From positions 1-64,000 of IMG/VR virus record IMGVR_UViG_3300023179_000041: 64,000 nucleotides of DNA; one strand, given 5' to 3'. Both the position numbers and the translations under genes were made by a program. The notes beneath the pieces were generated by a model. The model did no database searches, was not told the DNA's origin, and saw only the letters and a list, made by a program, of their open reading frames with translations. This document shows positions 49,171 to 58,207 of the stretch, in pieces (position 1 is the first letter of the stretch; each line of letters begins with the position of its first letter). This DNA is from a virus.

Positions 49171-49898
49171 AACAAACTCCACTTACCATTTATTGGGCAC
49201 CATACTGGCCGCTGTCTTTAAAATATGACCTAAATCATATATTTCCTTCACCAAAATCTCTGTATGACGAGTGGTTTGAAAAATATACGCCGCAGCGACG
49301 ACCAGATGTTTACTTCAACTGCCCTGCGTCTACAAGAAAAATGAAACGAACATTTTCGTTTGTCAACATTGTAGACACACACACCAGATTTAATTCAGAT
49401 GGGTCAATCGAATATTCACGACCAGAGAAATATCAACTACTGAATGAACTAATTCACCAACCGACTATAGAAAATCACCGACTGATAAATGTTCAGTATT
49501 CGTTGCTTGTTTTTTGTGAGGAGTCTGTAGTTGCCTCAATGGAGTCCCCGTTTTTTCATAAAACAGAAGCATTCAAATATGGAGCCATAGTGCCTGGGGA
49601 GTTTGATGTTGGTCAATGGTACCGCCCATTAAATGCGGAGTTTCAATTATGGGAAAACGTAGACGAACTATATCTTGCTGCTAATGAGCCGCTCTTCTAT
49701 CTTGAATTTTTGACCGATAGACCAGTAGTTATGCAAAGGTATCAAGTCACGAAAAGACTAAGCACAATTGCAAGTTCCCTAATTCATGTAAATCCTCTTG
49801 GGAAATTTGCGGGTCTTTCTGAAAAATATCGCATCTTTCAACAATCGCGACTTAGAAGTCAGGTATTGAAAGAAATCAAGAACAATTTGGTTGATTGA
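49167..49898 (+). CDS. Conserved hypothetical protein, 243 aa
   Basis: Contains NVQYSLLVFCEESVVASMES, then GEFDVGQWYRPLNAEFQLW and EPLFYLEFLTDRPVVMQRYQ. The layout loosely mirrors the 287-aa protein at 47150 (membrane-free, jelly-roll-like strands ending in a pI-phrase), so the two may be distant relatives. Overlaps its neighbours (4 nt before). Function unknown. Confidence 0.6.
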   Translation: MKQTPLTIYWAPYWPLSLKYDLNHIFPSPKSLYDEWFEKYTPQRRPDVYFNCPASTRKMKRTFSFVNIVDTHTRFNSDGSIEYSRPEKYQLLNELIHQPTIENHRLINVQYSLLVFCEESVVASMESPFFHKTEAFKYGAIVPGEFDVGQWYRPLNAEFQLWENVDELYLAANEPLFYLEFLTDRPVVMQRYQVTKRLSTIASSLIHVNPLGKFAGLSEKYRIFQQSRLRSQVLKEIKNNLVD

Positions 49899-49899
49899 A

Positions 49900-50511
49900 A
49901 TGACTATTAAAATAGTTGATTTTTTGTCTGCCGACGAAAGAGCGCGCGTCATTGAGTATGCAATGTGCAGACCGTGGTCAAAAGACAGTTGGGGACGTTT
50001 CACTTGTGACTTTCCTGTTTGGGACGTTCAAAACCTTGACTGGCTGTACGAGAAATCCGCCAATGCGGCATCTGCTGCGTTTGGCGCAGACGGCATTATT
50101 CCGACCTACTACAAATTTTGCAAGTATTCACCGCGTTACGGTATTCCAAGAGTCCCACCACACATAGATGAAAATGCATGCACATATACAGTTGACATAC
50201 AACTTGATTCAAATATTGACTGGTCTATATATATTGATTTTGATGAATATCTCCTTAAGGATGGAGATGCGGTTTTATACATGGGCGAAGACCAACTTCA
50301 TTGGCGCCCAAAATTTCCAACAGATGATGAGTCGGATTCAATCTCAATGCTTTTCATGCATTATGCGCACCAGAATCATTGGTTTTTTGAATATGGACAA
50401 GATTTTATGAGAAATCCAGAACTTCACAATATTTGGGTTCAAAGAATGCAAACTTTGCTTGCCTCGAACAAACACAAAACGATGACAGAAATTGACGACG
50501 GAATATTATGA
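49900..50511 (+). CDS. Fe/2OG oxygenase-like protein
   Basis: 203 aa. H88-x-D90 (VPPHIDENACTY) and H134 (DQLHWRPKF) with TVDIQLDSNIDW and DGDAVLYMGEDQL between them make a credible double-stranded beta-helix iron site. R136 could hold 2-oxoglutarate. More divergent than the other two cluster oxygenases. Start ATG 49900 follows the previous stop by 1 nt. Confidence 0.7.
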   Translation: MTIKIVDFLSADERARVIEYAMCRPWSKDSWGRFTCDFPVWDVQNLDWLYEKSANAASAAFGADGIIPTYYKFCKYSPRYGIPRVPPHIDENACTYTVDIQLDSNIDWSIYIDFDEYLLKDGDAVLYMGEDQLHWRPKFPTDDESDSISMLFMHYAHQNHWFFEYGQDFMRNPELHNIWVQRMQTLLASNKHKTMTEIDDGIL

Positions 50512-50514
50512 ATG

Positions 50515-50523
50515 TGCTATCAT
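50515..50523 (+). promoter_or_regulatory. Extended -10, leaderless type
   Basis: TGCTATCAT ends 6 nt before the ATG at 50530. Confidence 0.55.
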
Positions 50524-50529
50524 GTTTTC

Positions 50530-50970
50530 ATGAACAAATTTCAACAATTCTTCAGACCAACCACGCAAGATGAATTGGCAGAACTAGCCAAAAAACTAAC
50601 CCCTCCAGACGACATAAGAGACCTAGTTCCGATTCCAGGTAGACCAGAAGACTGGCTATTTTACGGAGTACAAAAGAAAGCACAGTCATTTTTCTCGACG
50701 ATGGCGGCTCAAACCAAAAGGTTTGGGTCTCGTGAATACTGGACAAAGGTCAACGCAATTGAGGCGATATCCTTCACCACGAAGATATCTATCATTTTCC
50801 CTGGTCTTTTATTTGGCAAACAATGGTGGTGGCTGTATCTCTTCGCCCTGGTGTCAAGTGCGGCGCTTGTGGCAACATCAACCATAAAGACTTTACCGAC
50901 GATAATTTGGTTCAATATTATTTGGATTGTTCTAGCCTCACTATCAATCGCAAAGCACTTTATTCAATGA
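50530..50970 (+). CDS. Membrane protein, 146 aa
   Basis: Soluble N-terminal half (RPTTQDELAELAKKLTPPDD) and a C-terminal half with two to three membrane spans (ISIIFPGLLFGKQWWWLYLF; IIWFNIIWIVLASLSIAK). Start chosen at ATG 50530, 6 nt after the TGCTATCAT box. It sits between the oxygenases and the glycosyltransferases; it might anchor the enzymes at the membrane, but this is speculation. Confidence 0.6.
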   Translation: MNKFQQFFRPTTQDELAELAKKLTPPDDIRDLVPIPGRPEDWLFYGVQKKAQSFFSTMAAQTKRFGSREYWTKVNAIEAISFTTKISIIFPGLLFGKQWWWLYLFALVSSAALVATSTIKTLPTIIWFNIIWIVLASLSIAKHFIQ

Positions 50971-51074
50971 CGCAAGCGGCGGGATACTGATAGAAATTCA
51001 AGACAACTTGGTTGATTAACTACTTGTTTTCGTTGGCGTAATCAAAAGTCTTAAAAATTTGATGCCCTATACGT

Positions 51075-51080
51075 TACAAT
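51075..51080 (+). promoter_or_regulatory. Leaderless-type -10 box
   Basis: TACAAT ends 7 nt before the ATG at 51088. Confidence 0.5.
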
Positions 51081-51087
51081 TTAGTCA

Positions 51088-52164
51088 ATGAAAATTGGGT
51101 ACATTTCTCAAGATTGGTCAAAGCATAATGGCAATTCTGTTCCAAACGGATGCACTTGGTACAGGTGCATAGTACCCGGCAAGGAAATGAAAAAATTTGG
51201 GGTGCTGACCGAAGTCGGTCTACTCGCAATGACAAGGAGCAATCAAATTGGCGTACAGCGTGTTGACGGAATGAAAGTCTCCGGGTTCGACATAATTGTT
51301 TTCAAATTGGCAATGCACGTGAGCACACTCGCAGCAGTTGATAGGGCAAAGGGAAACGGTCAAAAAATAGTCGTAGATATAGATGATTGGTTTGATGACC
51401 TACCTGATACAAATAGAGCAAAAATTATCACCGACCCAGAGCGAAACCCCTTCAACAACAGAAATATTTATTTTCAAATAATTGAACTTGCGGATGCGCT
51501 TATTTGCTCAACCGATTTTCTTTATCGCTGGTATAAAAACAAATATCCAAATAAATTGGTATTTTTAGTTCGCAACGCCATTGATTTGGATAGGTGGGCC
51601 AAGTACAAGCCACCAAAAGGAAAACCAGTCATCGGATGGATGGGCGCAACGCCCTGGCGTGCACTTGACTTAGAGCAGTTGCGTCCGTTTTTTGGGAATT
51701 TTATAAAACAACACAAACTAACTTTTCATCATGCCGGCCACATAGAGAATGCCGAGCACGCCGCAGACCTTCTTGGCATAGATAGGTCTTTTACTTCAAC
51801 AGAACCGATGCAGCCAATTACAAATCTCCCTTCACTAATGAAAAAATTCAACATTGGGATTGTTCCGCTAAACAATATTGATTTCAATAAGGCCAAGTCA
51901 TATCTGAAGGGGCTTGAGTATGCGGTTGCCGGAATCCCGTTTGTTGCCTCTGACATGTTTGAGTACAGACTCTTATCTGATGCTGGGATTGGTCGAATTG
52001 CAGATTCCCCAGAGCAATGGCAAGCACACATGGAGGCGCTATTGGATTTCAAGACGCGCAATGAAGATGCTAGAATTAATTACGAAATAGCAATATCTGA
52101 ATTCTCAATAGGTTCGCGTGTCAATGAATGGTTGTCAGTATTCAAAAAAATCTTGGAGCAATAG
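51088..52164 (+). CDS. GT-B type glycosyltransferase A
   Basis: 358 aa. GT4-like two-domain fold. NGCTWYRCIVPG near the N-terminus, KIVVDIDDWFDD at about 92-103, and the C-terminal donor-binding part PVIGWMGATPWRALDLEQL (about 181-199), IVPLNN, KAKSYLKGLEYAVAGIPFV (about 271-289) containing the family Glu. A tandem paralogue follows. It probably transfers a sugar from a nucleotide donor to a cell-surface or virion acceptor. Confidence 0.85.
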   Translation: MKIGYISQDWSKHNGNSVPNGCTWYRCIVPGKEMKKFGVLTEVGLLAMTRSNQIGVQRVDGMKVSGFDIIVFKLAMHVSTLAAVDRAKGNGQKIVVDIDDWFDDLPDTNRAKIITDPERNPFNNRNIYFQIIELADALICSTDFLYRWYKNKYPNKLVFLVRNAIDLDRWAKYKPPKGKPVIGWMGATPWRALDLEQLRPFFGNFIKQHKLTFHHAGHIENAEHAADLLGIDRSFTSTEPMQPITNLPSLMKKFNIGIVPLNNIDFNKAKSYLKGLEYAVAGIPFVASDMFEYRLLSDAGIGRIADSPEQWQAHMEALLDFKTRNEDARINYEIAISEFSIGSRVNEWLSVFKKILEQ

Positions 52165-52167
52165 TTC

Positions 52168-53262
52168 ATGGCAAAAATTGAATTCAGCGTTGGTTTTGTT
52201 TCTACCGACTGGTCTCAGGTTGATGGTCAAATAGTGCCAAATGGCTGCACGTGGTACAGATGTATTTTGCCTTCACATGAGTTGCTGAAGTCTGGAATAA
52301 AATCGGCGGTTGGGCTCATTCAAATTCACGAAAATAGAGGTTTTGGCGTTGGCGGCATCGGGGTGCAAAAAGTAGGTACACATAAAATCATTGTGATGAA
52401 AGTAATAATGCATAAGTTGGTTCGCGACCATATTAAAAAAGCACAAAAGTACGGCCAAAAAATAGTTGTAGATATCGACGATTTGTTTGATGAGATTCAT
52501 GAAAGCAATATGGCTCACGGCTCGACAGACCCAACAAAAAACAAAGACAACAATCGAGTCATTTATAGTGAAATTATTGAGGCCTCTGACGCGCTTATTT
52601 GCTCGACCCCATTCATAGCGGAACATTACAAAGCAATGTTCCCAAGAAAACCTATATTTGTAATCAGGAATTCAATTGATGCCGGTAGATGGATACCATT
52701 TAACTCCGTTGAGAGGCAGCCAATTATCGGCTGGCTAGGCGCAACTCCATGGCGCTCATTAGACCTTGAGCAATTATCTGGTTTTTTCAACGAGTATCTT
52801 GAGTCTAGAAATGCAAAATTTCATCATTCGGGATACTTAAAGTGGGCCCCGCTCGCCCATAACAAATTGGGGATTAAGGATGCAAAGCGCGTAACGGTGT
52901 CTCCAATGGTGCCACTTATGGAGTTGCCACAAACATACGCAAACTTTGATATTGGAATTGTGCCGTTAAACGACATACCTTTCAATCGAGCAAAATCCTT
53001 CATTAAGGGCCTTGAATACGCGGCGGCTGGGATTCCATTTGTTGCTTCTGCACTGCCCGAATATGAATATCTTTCTGCTTGCGGCATAGGAACGATTGCG
53101 TCAAATAAAAGAGAATGGTTTGATGCCCTTGATTCATTGCTGGACGCAGGCAAAAGAGAGAAAGAAAGTTATAGGTGTAGGAAGATAGTTGAGGCCGATT
53201 TTTCTATTCAGGCGCACCGTAAAGAGTGGATTTCCGTGTTTAGGGAGATTGACAAGTTGTAG
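52168..53262 (+). CDS. GT-B type glycosyltransferase B
   Basis: 364 aa, clear paralogue of the preceding gene: NGCTWYRC, KIVVDIDDLFDE, IIGWLGATPWRSLDLEQL and RAKSFIKGLEYAAAGIPFV recur in order. The two probably arose by tandem duplication and act on the same or consecutive acceptors. Three nt separate them. Confidence 0.85.
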   Translation: MAKIEFSVGFVSTDWSQVDGQIVPNGCTWYRCILPSHELLKSGIKSAVGLIQIHENRGFGVGGIGVQKVGTHKIIVMKVIMHKLVRDHIKKAQKYGQKIVVDIDDLFDEIHESNMAHGSTDPTKNKDNNRVIYSEIIEASDALICSTPFIAEHYKAMFPRKPIFVIRNSIDAGRWIPFNSVERQPIIGWLGATPWRSLDLEQLSGFFNEYLESRNAKFHHSGYLKWAPLAHNKLGIKDAKRVTVSPMVPLMELPQTYANFDIGIVPLNDIPFNRAKSFIKGLEYAAAGIPFVASALPEYEYLSACGIGTIASNKREWFDALDSLLDAGKREKESYRCRKIVEADFSIQAHRKEWISVFREIDKL

Positions 53263-53311
53263 GACTGCGATATTTTCTCTATCTGACCAAGAGAAATAGT
53301 ATGCGGTCAAA

Positions 53312-55450
53312 ATGTCTACTCGCACCCGCATTCGTCGAATCCAGGCCATTGTTTGGCTGATTGCATTTACTGCGTCTCTTTTTACCTTTGTTAGTTTCCA
53401 GTCGCAGCGTGTCGTATTTGCCGACGATGAGCCAACAACAACGACGACGGTTTCCCCTACCACTACAGAGCCCACAACAACAACAGTTGAATCTACGACA
53501 ACAACTGTTGCCATAACTACGACTATTCCGGCGACTACAACTACGGTCGAATCAACTACGACCACTACGGTTTCGCCAACTACCACTATAGAACAAGTAA
53601 CTACGACTACTACGACTGTTCCGCCGACTACAACAACGACAACAGTCCCTCCAACAACAACTACTACCGTTCCCCAGCAAGTTACGTATACGGCTACGCA
53701 ATCAACGCGGGACTTTTACTTAGAAATTACAGAAGCGAGAACATTGACAATCAGGACATATGCGCAGTCGTTCGGCATTGACTCAATGTTGTGGCTCTAC
53801 AACTCAAGTAACACAATTCTTGCCGCAAACGACGACTGGTTCGGGCTGGATTCACATATTTCTATTCAACTTCAACCTGGCACATATCGACTTAGGGCTG
53901 GCGTTTGCTGCGGCAACCCGGATGCATGGTACGGAACTTCATACACAATCCAAGCGAATTCTGCATTGGCGCCTACGGCCGTTACGACTACTACGACTGT
54001 TCCGCCGACTACAACTACGACTACAACTACGACTACAACGACAACTACAACGACAACTACAAGTACTACGAGTACTACGAGTACAACTACTACGACTGTT
54101 CCAACAACTACGACTACGACTACGACTACGACTACGACAAGTACTACGAGTACGACTACTACGACTGTTTATGTAACTCCGCAGACTACGACGACGACCG
54201 CTCCTGTCGTGGAGACAACGCTTCCCCCGACAACAACTGTTCCTGAGCCAGAAGAGACTGCGCCTGAGACGACTGTTCCTGATGAGACTGAGACGACTGT
54301 TCCTGATGAAGCCGAAGAGCCTTCAACAACGACAACCACGATTTTAGAGCCTCAAGAAGAAGACGAAACAACAACAACAACAACGACTACTCCTGTTGAG
54401 ACTGACCCTGGTTTTGAGGCTGAGCCAGATGATGAACAGACCACTCCTCCTGACGAAGAAACAAAGACGCAAGAAGAGACACAGTCGACAGAACCAGAAA
54501 ACCCAGAAAGCCAAACAGAATCAGAATCTCCACAGGACGAAACTGTAACAGAAATAGTTGAAGGGCTTACTGAAGTTCTAGACGAAGATGCCTCGGCAGA
54601 AGATGTGACTGCTGCCGTTGAGGACGTCCTTGAATCAATCACGGATAAGGAAGAGGTAGCCGCCTTAGTCGAGGCAATTCTTGATGCAATCACGGAAGAT
54701 AAGCCTGTCGAGCAGTTGACCGAAGAAGATAAAGAAAAGATTGTAGCGGTGGTAGAAGCAGTCATAAGCGCCGGTATTGATTCTTCAGTCGCCTCAGAAC
54801 TGGCTTCTAGCGCTGCGGTTCTTGAGTCTGTTTCTGTTGACCAAGCCAAAACCATTTTTGCTTCAGTAGACGAAAGCGCCCTGACTGAAGAGGTTGCCGA
54901 ACAAATAGTTGACGCGGTGCAGGAAGCCCCCTCAGAGATTCGTGAAGTCTTTGAAGACGTCGTCAGCCTGTTCTCCGGCGCATTCGACTCCTATAAGATG
55001 CTCGGTTCAAATATCGATGTTGGGCAACGCCGAACAGTTGTTGCGGCAACTCTTCTAACTTCTGCCGGAGCGGCTTCGGCCATGCTCGGGACGTCTAGGC
55101 CCACCCCTAGCGGGTCTGCCCCGTCTAGTCCGAGCACACGGCAAGACACTGCGACTAGACGGGATGATGAGGAAGAATCTGAGCCTGCCGGCGAGATTGC
55201 TGGCGACGGTCTGGATTGGATTAGGAGTATAAGTATTTACAAATACGTAAATGGAGTAAAGGTTATGGACTGGAAAGCATTCATCAAAAAGTTTGTCTAC
55301 GGGTTGCTCAATATGGGCTTCACCATCGCTGGCTCCCTTGTTGTGTATTTAACTCTGTCTGGAGCCATTCAGAAGATTGCTGGCATCTCAACAGTTCTGG
55401 CAATCGCTGCCGCTCTATATTTGCACATGAAGGAGCCTGGAGAAGGCTGA
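53312..55450 (+). CDS. Secreted Thr-rich surface protein with PPC-like domain, 712 aa
   Basis: Signal anchor at about 8-38 (RRIQAIVWLIAFTASLFTFV), Thr-Val-Pro linker to about 121, then a PPC-like beta domain at about 121-222 (DSMLWLYNSSNTILAANDDW; GTYRLRAGVCCG), and a second Thr tract to about 300. An acidic stretch follows, a long helical repeat region (DVTAAVEDVLESITDKEEVA) and a C-terminal membrane span near 665-705. Resembles host envelope proteins of Acidimicrobiia; could be exported as a surface decoration or be part of exclusion. Codon use in the Thr tracts is repetitive ACT/ACG/ACA. Confidence 0.7.
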   Translation: MSTRTRIRRIQAIVWLIAFTASLFTFVSFQSQRVVFADDEPTTTTTVSPTTTEPTTTTVESTTTTVAITTTIPATTTTVESTTTTTVSPTTTIEQVTTTTTTVPPTTTTTTVPPTTTTTVPQQVTYTATQSTRDFYLEITEARTLTIRTYAQSFGIDSMLWLYNSSNTILAANDDWFGLDSHISIQLQPGTYRLRAGVCCGNPDAWYGTSYTIQANSALAPTAVTTTTTVPPTTTTTTTTTTTTTTTTTTSTTSTTSTTTTTVPTTTTTTTTTTTTSTTSTTTTTVYVTPQTTTTTAPVVETTLPPTTTVPEPEETAPETTVPDETETTVPDEAEEPSTTTTTILEPQEEDETTTTTTTTPVETDPGFEAEPDDEQTTPPDEETKTQEETQSTEPENPESQTESESPQDETVTEIVEGLTEVLDEDASAEDVTAAVEDVLESITDKEEVAALVEAILDAITEDKPVEQLTEEDKEKIVAVVEAVISAGIDSSVASELASSAAVLESVSVDQAKTIFASVDESALTEEVAEQIVDAVQEAPSEIREVFEDVVSLFSGAFDSYKMLGSNIDVGQRRTVVAATLLTSAGAASAMLGTSRPTPSGSAPSSPSTRQDTATRRDDEEESEPAGEIAGDGLDWIRSISIYKYVNGVKVMDWKAFIKKFVYGLLNMGFTIAGSLVVYLTLSGAIQKIAGISTVLAIAAALYLHMKEPGEG
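53425..53685 (+). repeat. ACN-type low-complexity tract 1
   Basis: Repeated ACAACGACG/ACTACGACT blocks coding for Thr-rich linker, prone to slippage and recombination. Confidence 0.7.
53985..54215 (+). repeat. ACN-type low-complexity tract 2
   Basis: Nearly pure ACTACGACT and AGTACTACG repeats (53985-54215), the most repetitive DNA of the window. Confidence 0.75.
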
Positions 55451-55499
55451 TTCGCGCTAGACTAATCGCACCAAATAACCACAACCCAAAGAGGTGCAA

Positions 55500-55964
55500 A
55501 TGCAAGCAGAACAAGACGTCCTAGACATGGCCAAGCGCGAGTGCAAAGGCTTGGCAACAGACGAAGAAATTGCATGGCTTCACGATGACGAGAACAGATT
55601 GGCTTGGTGCCACGCGCTAATCACTGCCCTGTCCGACAGCGAATCTCAAGTTGTATTTCACAAAAGCCGAATTGATATGATGGCTAAGGATGTCGAACTT
55701 GGGATTAAAGATGCAAACGATTACTACGAGGAAAAGCAAAAATTTGACGAGTGGGTTCGCAAGTCTCAGCGATACCGCAACGGCATCAGCAAAAGGCTTT
55801 CTGAAGTCAAGACCATCCTTGCAGATACGGATGGGTTGGACCTTGTCGAGGAAAACGCCAAACTTGTCAAGGCAATCCTTGAGCACAAGCGTGCTTCTTT
55901 TGATGGCGAATATACAGCCGAGCCGCACGACATAAAACTATGGTCGGTGATTCCAAGCCGGTAA
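55500..55964 (+). CDS. Hypothetical helical protein, 154 aa
   Basis: Entirely helical with heptad patterns (KSRIDMMAKDVELGIKDAND; NGISKRLSEVKTILADTDGL). AAAGAGG precedes the ATG at 55500. Overlaps the helicase gene by 25 nt. Possibly a helicase partner; no family known. Confidence 0.65.
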   Translation: MQAEQDVLDMAKRECKGLATDEEIAWLHDDENRLAWCHALITALSDSESQVVFHKSRIDMMAKDVELGIKDANDYYEEKQKFDEWVRKSQRYRNGISKRLSEVKTILADTDGLDLVEENAKLVKAILEHKRASFDGEYTAEPHDIKLWSVIPSR

Positions 55965-58132
55965 TTGCTTACGACGTAGAGCCGTTAGCAAGAGCGTTTA
56001 GAAAAATCGCAGCCCTTTGCGATGGCGCAACTGAACAAGATGGAGTTGGCTTTAGTAAGGCTGATTCGCGGTTTGGCGCTCTTGTTGCACTTCTCCCAAG
56101 CAACAAGTGGTCTCCGGCAGTCACATACGTTGCATGGACCATTCTTGCAAACTATGGCTCGCAATTAAAACGTAACGGAATTGATTACGACTCGATTATT
56201 CCACCACCACGACCTGATACATACGCTGGCGCAGACACGGTTTCTCTGATATCTCAATTGCGGCAGAAGGGCGTAAATAGGGTTTCGACAAACGGAGAAT
56301 TGTTTGCAATCGAATGCGAGTATGACGAGCAACTAATTGGAGAATTACAGAAAATAAAAGGTATTGCCTGGAATCCCGAGGCAAGTATGTGGTTGGCCCC
56401 GCTTTCGAGTAGCGAGCAAGTAGCATCTCTTATAAGCCAATACAAATTCAATACAACAAAGGAACTTGACGAAATGGCTATCGTTCCAACAATCCCAACA
56501 CAATCGGTTGACCGCTCGATAACCGTATCAAAAGGTGGGCGATTAATTTTCCAATTTCCATACGACCAAGACATAGTTGCAGAAATCAAGCAATTAAATG
56601 GGCGACTTTGGGACGTTAAAAAAAAGGTGTGGACCGCACCACCATCACTTACCGCTGTGGAGATTGCAGACAAATACGGCTTTGCGATTTCTCAGTCTCT
56701 TCGCGACTCATTGCTGAAAGCAGCAAAGCGCGAGACGGAACTTCTTGAAGCCTCAACCTCCACTGATGCGGAAGTTGAAATCCCGACTCTCTCTGGCACG
56801 CTGATGCCGTATCAAAGGGCTGGCGTTGCGTATGCATCTTCTGTCGGCAGATGCCTTATCGCAGACCAGATGGGTCTTGGCAAGACGGTTGAGGCGATAG
56901 CAACGCTTGAGGCAAAAGATGCGTTTCCTGCGGTCGTCGTTTGCCCCGCATCCCTTAAGGAGAACTGGCGCCGCGAGTTTGCAAAATGGCTTCCCCACAG
57001 AACGGTAAATGTCGTATCTGGAAAGACTGATATTGTTGCCTGCGATGTGAACGTAGTGAACTATGACATTCTGTATAAGTTTGTCGAGCCAATCCAGCAC
57101 TTGGGACCGAATGGGCTAATCCTTGATGAATCACATTATGTAAAAAATGCTACGTCTAAACGAACTAAGGCGGCAAAAGAAATAGCGTCATCGATTGGCA
57201 ACTCTGGTGCGGTTCTGCTGTTGTCTGGAACCCCAGTTATGAACCGTCCATCCGAACTGGTTTCTCAGTTGGAAATAATGGGGATGCTGAGCAGATTCGG
57301 CGGCAAATGGGCATTCTTGAAACGCTATGCGGCAGCGCACCATAACGGTTTCGGTTGGGATACTGGCGGCGCAAGCAATCTCATTGAACTCAATACAAAA
57401 CTCAGGCAGAACTGTTATATCCGCAGAACAAAAGATGAGGTGCTTCAGGAACTCCCGGACAAAGTTAGAAACGTGGTGCATCTTGACGCTTCTGGTCCGG
57501 GTTTTAGGGAGTATAGGAATGCAGAAAATGACCTAGTTTCTTTTCTTATGGCAAACGGATACAAAGCAAAAGATTCATCAGAACATCTGGCAAGAACACA
57601 AGTTCTGAAGCGTTTGGCTGCATTGGCAAAAATGGATGCTGTCGAGGAGTGGATTGACTCATTTCTTGAATCGTGCGACCGCAAACTTGTCGTGTTTGCA
57701 CACAACGTAGACATTGTGGACCACTTGTCTGATAAGTACGGCGGCTTGCGAGTTTCTGGACGAGACAGCCTTGAAGAACGTCAGCACGCAGTTGACGCAT
57801 TTCAAAATAACCCAAAAGCGCGTGTGATTATATTGAACCTGCAGGCTGGTGGAGTTGGTATTACATTGACCGCCGGTTCTGATGTTGTTTTTGTGCAGAT
57901 GGGCTGGACTCCGGGCGAACACGACCAAGCGGAAGACCGTTGCCACCGAATCGGCCAGAAAAACAACGTTCAAGCATGGTACTTGCTTGCAGCAGACACG
58001 ATTGATGAAGATATCTACGACCTTGTTGACACAAAGAGAAAAGTTGTTGATGCCGTTACCGAAGGCGACGAAGTGGAACAACAATCAGTTGTAAAAGATT
58101 TAATGAAGCGGCTTCTAGCAAAAGCAGAATAA
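55940..58132 (+). CDS. SNF2-family helicase with HARP-like repeats
   Basis: 730 aa. Two similar N-terminal units, about 117-175 (KGIAWNPEASMWLAPLSSSE) and about 196-255 (NGRLWDVKKKVWTAPPSLTA), resemble the strand-annealing HARP units of SMARCAL1-type enzymes. The SNF2 core follows: DQMGLGKT (about 307), LDESHYVKN (about 395), LLSGTPVMN, then the C-terminal lobe HRIGQKNNVQAWY near residue 673. It should translocate on dsDNA and anneal or remodel forks. Useful in replication or recombination with the ssb/nuclease module. Confidence 0.9.
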   Translation: MVGDSKPVIAYDVEPLARAFRKIAALCDGATEQDGVGFSKADSRFGALVALLPSNKWSPAVTYVAWTILANYGSQLKRNGIDYDSIIPPPRPDTYAGADTVSLISQLRQKGVNRVSTNGELFAIECEYDEQLIGELQKIKGIAWNPEASMWLAPLSSSEQVASLISQYKFNTTKELDEMAIVPTIPTQSVDRSITVSKGGRLIFQFPYDQDIVAEIKQLNGRLWDVKKKVWTAPPSLTAVEIADKYGFAISQSLRDSLLKAAKRETELLEASTSTDAEVEIPTLSGTLMPYQRAGVAYASSVGRCLIADQMGLGKTVEAIATLEAKDAFPAVVVCPASLKENWRREFAKWLPHRTVNVVSGKTDIVACDVNVVNYDILYKFVEPIQHLGPNGLILDESHYVKNATSKRTKAAKEIASSIGNSGAVLLLSGTPVMNRPSELVSQLEIMGMLSRFGGKWAFLKRYAAAHHNGFGWDTGGASNLIELNTKLRQNCYIRRTKDEVLQELPDKVRNVVHLDASGPGFREYRNAENDLVSFLMANGYKAKDSSEHLARTQVLKRLAALAKMDAVEEWIDSFLESCDRKLVVFAHNVDIVDHLSDKYGGLRVSGRDSLEERQHAVDAFQNNPKARVIILNLQAGGVGITLTAGSDVVFVQMGWTPGEHDQAEDRCHRIGQKNNVQAWYLLAADTIDEDIYDLVDTKRKVVDAVTEGDEVEQQSVVKDLMKRLLAKAE

Positions 58133-58173
58133 TAAAGACCTTAGTCAGACTATACGACTCCTTGGTTGAGACT

Positions 58174-58195
58174 GTTGGTGGCAAAAGCCATCAAC
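58174..58195 (+). promoter_or_regulatory. 9-bp hairpin at a ribosome site
   Basis: GTTGGTGGC-AAAA-GCCATCAAC (one G-U pair) directly precedes AAAGGAG of the 69-aa gene. Confidence 0.45.
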
Positions 58196-58207
58196 AAAGG
58201 AGTCATC

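Noticed and set aside
53134-53586. 150-codon minus-strand frame rich in Val
   Set aside because: It is the reverse reading of the Thr-codon repeats and has no independent signals.
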